A stretch of DNA of 64,000 bases from Polaribacter sp. SA4-10. GTDB taxonomy: Bacteria; Bacteroidota; Bacteroidia; Flavobacteriales; Flavobacteriaceae. The translations under genes and the position numbers were made by a program. This document shows positions 61,690 through 64,000 of the stretch, in pieces (position 1 is the first letter of the stretch; each line of letters opens with the position of its first letter). The DNA lies in NCBI RefSeq assembly GCF_002163835.1, contig NZ_CP019331.1, positions 682,001 through 746,000 on the forward strand. The letters are read 5' to 3'. The notes beneath the pieces are model-generated. The model was given only the letters and a program-made list of their open reading frames with translations, was not told where the DNA came from and did no database searches.

Positions 61690-62005
61690 AACGTCATTGC
61701 GGCACGAAGCAATCTGTTTCTCCTTACCGTCATTGCGAGGCACGAAGCAATCTGTTTCATCCGTGTTCCTACTCATGAGATTGCCGCGTCCTACGTCCTC
61801 GCAATGACAGTTAGTATTTAATTTCTAGTAATCACCAAATATATCAAAATGTCATTTCGAAATGAGTGACGCTAGGAACGATTGAGAAATCTCTTTAACT
61901 GCTTTTATTTAATTTCTTTTCCATTGATAAATACTTAATCAAGTTCAGTATAGGATTCAATAAAATATATAGACTTTCTTTTATTTTTCTAGAAGGCTAC
62001 TTTTT
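61690..62005. repeat. Copy of the dispersed repeat with a doubled palindrome arm
   Basis: CGTCATTGCGGCACGAAGCA and then CGTCATTGCGAGGCACGAAG appear in tandem (61692 and 61729). They are followed by GAGATTGCCGCGTCCTACGT, CCTCGCAATGACAGTTAG, TCATTTCGAAATGAGTGACG and TCAAGTTCAGTATAGG. The order matches a unit of the 519-bp array, but the middle 250 bases of that unit are absent. It ends in TCTTTTATTTTTCTAGAAGG, like the copy at the end of hsdR. Confidence 0.8.
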
Positions 62006-62168
62006 CTCTTTTAGAGGGAAGTTTATCAAGTTTTCTTATTGGGTACATTATGTCTTATATTTTTATAATATGCACCAAAAACACAAAAGAAAGTACATGT
62101 ATTATAATCTTAGCACTTTTTGTCTCATTAAGCTCAACGGTTTTGAATAAAGCACATCAAAATGTACT

Positions 62169-62735
62169 TTATTTTTTATTGTAATCCGTTGTTTTGGTCT
62201 CTATTCCGTAGGTATTAGAATTATGGTCTTTAAAGATCTCCAAGCGAGGTGGGTAAAATGTGTACACCGCAAAAAGTACACAAAAGGTAATTAATAAGAG
62301 TACCCCCCATATGTTCAGCCTGTTTGAGTGTTTTAACTGAAACACTTTATAGCAAAACAATTGGCAAACTAGTACTCCAATTATATAGGAAGAAATGTCT
62401 ACCCAAAGAATTGTTCTATTTAGGAACGTTGTGTACGTGTAAAAAATGAGTAGAATGGTGCAAGAAATAAGCAACACACCCACTGCTTTAGAAAAAAAAT
62501 AATTATTTATTTCTTTACCTAGTGCAAAATATTCTACTACAGAAAATGAGATTACTGCCCAAAGACCTAATTTTAGGTGCTCCCATACACTTTCATTTAC
62601 GGGAGTAATCGCACCAATAAGTACGCATTTATGTGACCATTCATATAGGTAATGATAAAGAACCCCAAGAAGAACAATAAAAAAAAATCCTCCTATGCTC
62701 CATCTTTTAACTTTATTTGTATTGCTAACCATCAT
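62169..62735 (-). CDS. DUF6512-like integral membrane protein
   Basis: 188 residues with about five hydrophobic helices. The segment after the first helix is HYLYEWSHKCVLIGAITPVN followed by ESVWEHLKLGLWAVISF, a pattern (NESVWEHLKL) known from small DUF6512 membrane proteins of Bacteroidota and Firmicutes. No catalytic function is known. A repeat and a bidirectional hairpin lie downstream. The start could be the first or second Met (MMVSNT). Confidence 0.75.
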   Translation of the reverse strand: MMVSNTNKVKRWSIGGFFFIVLLGVLYHYLYEWSHKCVLIGAITPVNESVWEHLKLGLWAVISFSVVEYFALGKEINNYFFSKAVGVLLISCTILLIFYTYTTFLNRTILWVDISSYIIGVLVCQLFCYKVFQLKHSNRLNIWGVLLLITFCVLFAVYTFYPPRLEIFKDHNSNTYGIETKTTDYNKK

Positions 62736-62821
62736 CCTTTAATTGATTACAACGCCAAACTTAAATACGTAATGTTCTCTGTGGGGCAACTCTTTATTTT
62801 AGTTGATGTGCTACTTGTTAT

Positions 62822-63922
62822 CTAGTAATGTAAAATATATTCTGTTCGTCTGTTAAGAGCTTTTCCCTTACCTGAATTATTTGATTCAATGGGTTTACTT
62901 TCTCCATAATATTCCGAAATTATTCTGTTTTTAGAGATGCCACTTGCAATTAGGAAATGGACTACTATCATAGCGCGCTTCTGTGATAATTCTAAATTGT
63001 AATTGTCTGACCCAACATTATCTGTATGTGCCATTATTTTAATTTTTAATTGAGGATTCGCAGAAAGATAATTGCTCAATACCTTCAATTCATTTGTTCC
63101 TTTTTCATTTATCACAGATTTGTCTGTCTTAAAATAGACCCATTCAAATTTTAGCACTTTATTAATTTCAAAGCTCGAAGCTACTGCCTCTTGGATACGT
63201 TGAATTACAACATCATCAAAATAATAATAGGCACCTTTAATTAGGCCATTTTTTAGAACGTCTTTGGGGAATGTACTGCGATTTATTTTTTGTATTTCTA
63301 TTGCATTTCTACTTTCAAAATTACCAATTGTAATAAATCTTTCTCCACCATTTGCTTCATATATCTCTTCGTAATATTGCCACCCTTTGTTATGATTTGA
63401 TGCGTTCCCTTTTGTTATGTTTATCTGAGGTTTAAAAGAAATTGGCATTGTTTTAACCTGCCGTATTGCATTTGTGGTGAGCGCCATAGATAAGTTTTCG
63501 CAAGCGTATGCAGATTTAGAACTTAATCTATAATAGAATGAAATCAAGTAGTTTGTTTTGGATATCAAAGGACGCTTTAATGCTGTTTGAATATATTCTC
63601 TCCAAACCTGTGGTTGAGTGTAAAGAAATAATCCAGCATAGGAAATACCCTCTTTGGGTTCTGAGATACCATGCCCATTTTTAGGCACACCGAAAAGGGG
63701 ATTGGGTTTATTATTGTCGAGACATTTTTTTGTGTAGCGATCACTAGAGCCAAGACCAGCATTTTTCCAACCATCTGCTATTATTGGTGCATTTTTTAAT
63801 GGTGGACACACCTTGGATTCCTCAAAGCTGCCATTGCGTACTAAATTTTGAGAATACAAATTACTGCATGTAAATAATAGCCCGAAACATATTTTAATAA
63901 TTGAAGTTAATTTATTTGACAT
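62822..63922 (-). CDS. OmpA-family outer membrane/peptidoglycan-binding protein
   Basis: 366 residues. A signal peptide (IIKICFGLLFTCSNLYSQ) is followed by a carbohydrate-binding-like beta domain of about 230 residues beginning LVRNGSFEESKVCPP, a form often seen before OmpA domains in Bacteroidota. The C-terminal OmpA/MotB domain has VYFKTDKSVINEKG, MAHTDNVGSDNYNLELSQKR and SEYYGESKPIESN ... NRRTEYIL, with the conserved Asp and Arg that hold diaminopimelate. It probably links the outer membrane to peptidoglycan. The last 78 bases of the window carry its promoter region and no further gene. Confidence 0.9.
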   Translation of the reverse strand: MSNKLTSIIKICFGLLFTCSNLYSQNLVRNGSFEESKVCPPLKNAPIIADGWKNAGLGSSDRYTKKCLDNNKPNPLFGVPKNGHGISEPKEGISYAGLFLYTQPQVWREYIQTALKRPLISKTNYLISFYYRLSSKSAYACENLSMALTTNAIRQVKTMPISFKPQINITKGNASNHNKGWQYYEEIYEANGGERFITIGNFESRNAIEIQKINRSTFPKDVLKNGLIKGAYYYFDDVVIQRIQEAVASSFEINKVLKFEWVYFKTDKSVINEKGTNELKVLSNYLSANPQLKIKIMAHTDNVGSDNYNLELSQKRAMIVVHFLIASGISKNRIISEYYGESKPIESNNSGKGKALNRRTEYILHY

Positions 63923-64000
63923 AACCTATTAGAGAATGTGTAACAACGGTTTGTATAAGATTAGTTGCGCAGTTCAAAAACTAAAGTTAATAAATAAATT

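Overview
The window looks like a chromosomal segment of a marine member of the Flavobacteriaceae (Bacteroidota), close in style to Polaribacter or Tenacibaculum. The DNA is strongly AT-rich, promoters have the Bacteroidota -7 form TAnnTTTG, ribosome binding sites are mostly unrecognisable, and several families typical of the phylum are present: an HYC_CC_PP protein, a CusA with extra membrane segments, lipoproteins with short lipoboxes, and an OmpA C-terminal domain protein. The genus assignment is inference. No rRNA, tRNA, CRISPR array, integrase or transposase was seen.

Layout. 1-2342: a tight trio (membrane coiled-coil protein, vWA-like lipoprotein, exported NUC1-type nuclease). 2854-4228: a small membrane protein and a one-domain DEAD-box-like protein. 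4271-12779: a copper/silver export operon (HYC_CC_PP, CusA, CusC, HMA-MauE fusion, CusB with DUF3347, HMA lipoprotein) ending in a perfect hairpin. 13061-20221: household genes (thioredoxin-like, ThiE-like, MFS, desaturase, CotH, cold-shock protein, MarC). 20222-24327: an EamA transporter and a TetR-controlled reductase/aldehyde-detoxification operon. 24440-32525: a ten-gene minus-strand cluster that looks like a light/oxidative-stress regulon (photolyase, SRPBCC, glutathione peroxidase, CIA30, two SDRs, flavin reductase, ABC1 kinase, TetR-like regulator, TspO). 32682-40092: a cold-shock gene without a start codon, a Zn-ribbon SDR, a ybbAP/tesA-type divergon and a DEAD-box helicase. 40273-47097: a TetR-controlled YbhFSR-type ABC exporter with its own TolC. 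47508-52292: GH3 glucosidase, Crp-like regulator, AhpD-like protein, GerW and a DUF2953 gene broken at a T9 run. 52434-53690: a 519-bp tandem repeat. 53691-60498: a type I restriction-modification operon with an embedded Abi_2/HEPN gene. 60499-64000: a repeat-rich intergenic region, a DUF6512-like membrane protein and an OmpA-family protein.

Cross-cutting observations. (1) Twice the same architecture occurs: gene, its terminator, foreign-looking cargo, then a decayed 3' fragment of the same gene with its terminator (cold-shock gene around cotH; ABC permease around GH3 plus crp). This suggests cargo gain by recombination at gene 3' ends. (2) A high-copy palindromic repeat family is scattered through the window, forms the 519-bp tandem array, and has even been translated into the N-terminus of HsdS. 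(3) Two otherwise intact reading frames (acyl-CoA desaturase, second cold-shock gene) have no ATG/GTG/TTG where homology says the protein begins. (4) The best candidates for less-described biology are the HEPN protein with a structured leader inside the type I RM operon, the membrane/vWA/nuclease trio at the left edge, and the slippery T9 frameshift in the DUF2953 gene.
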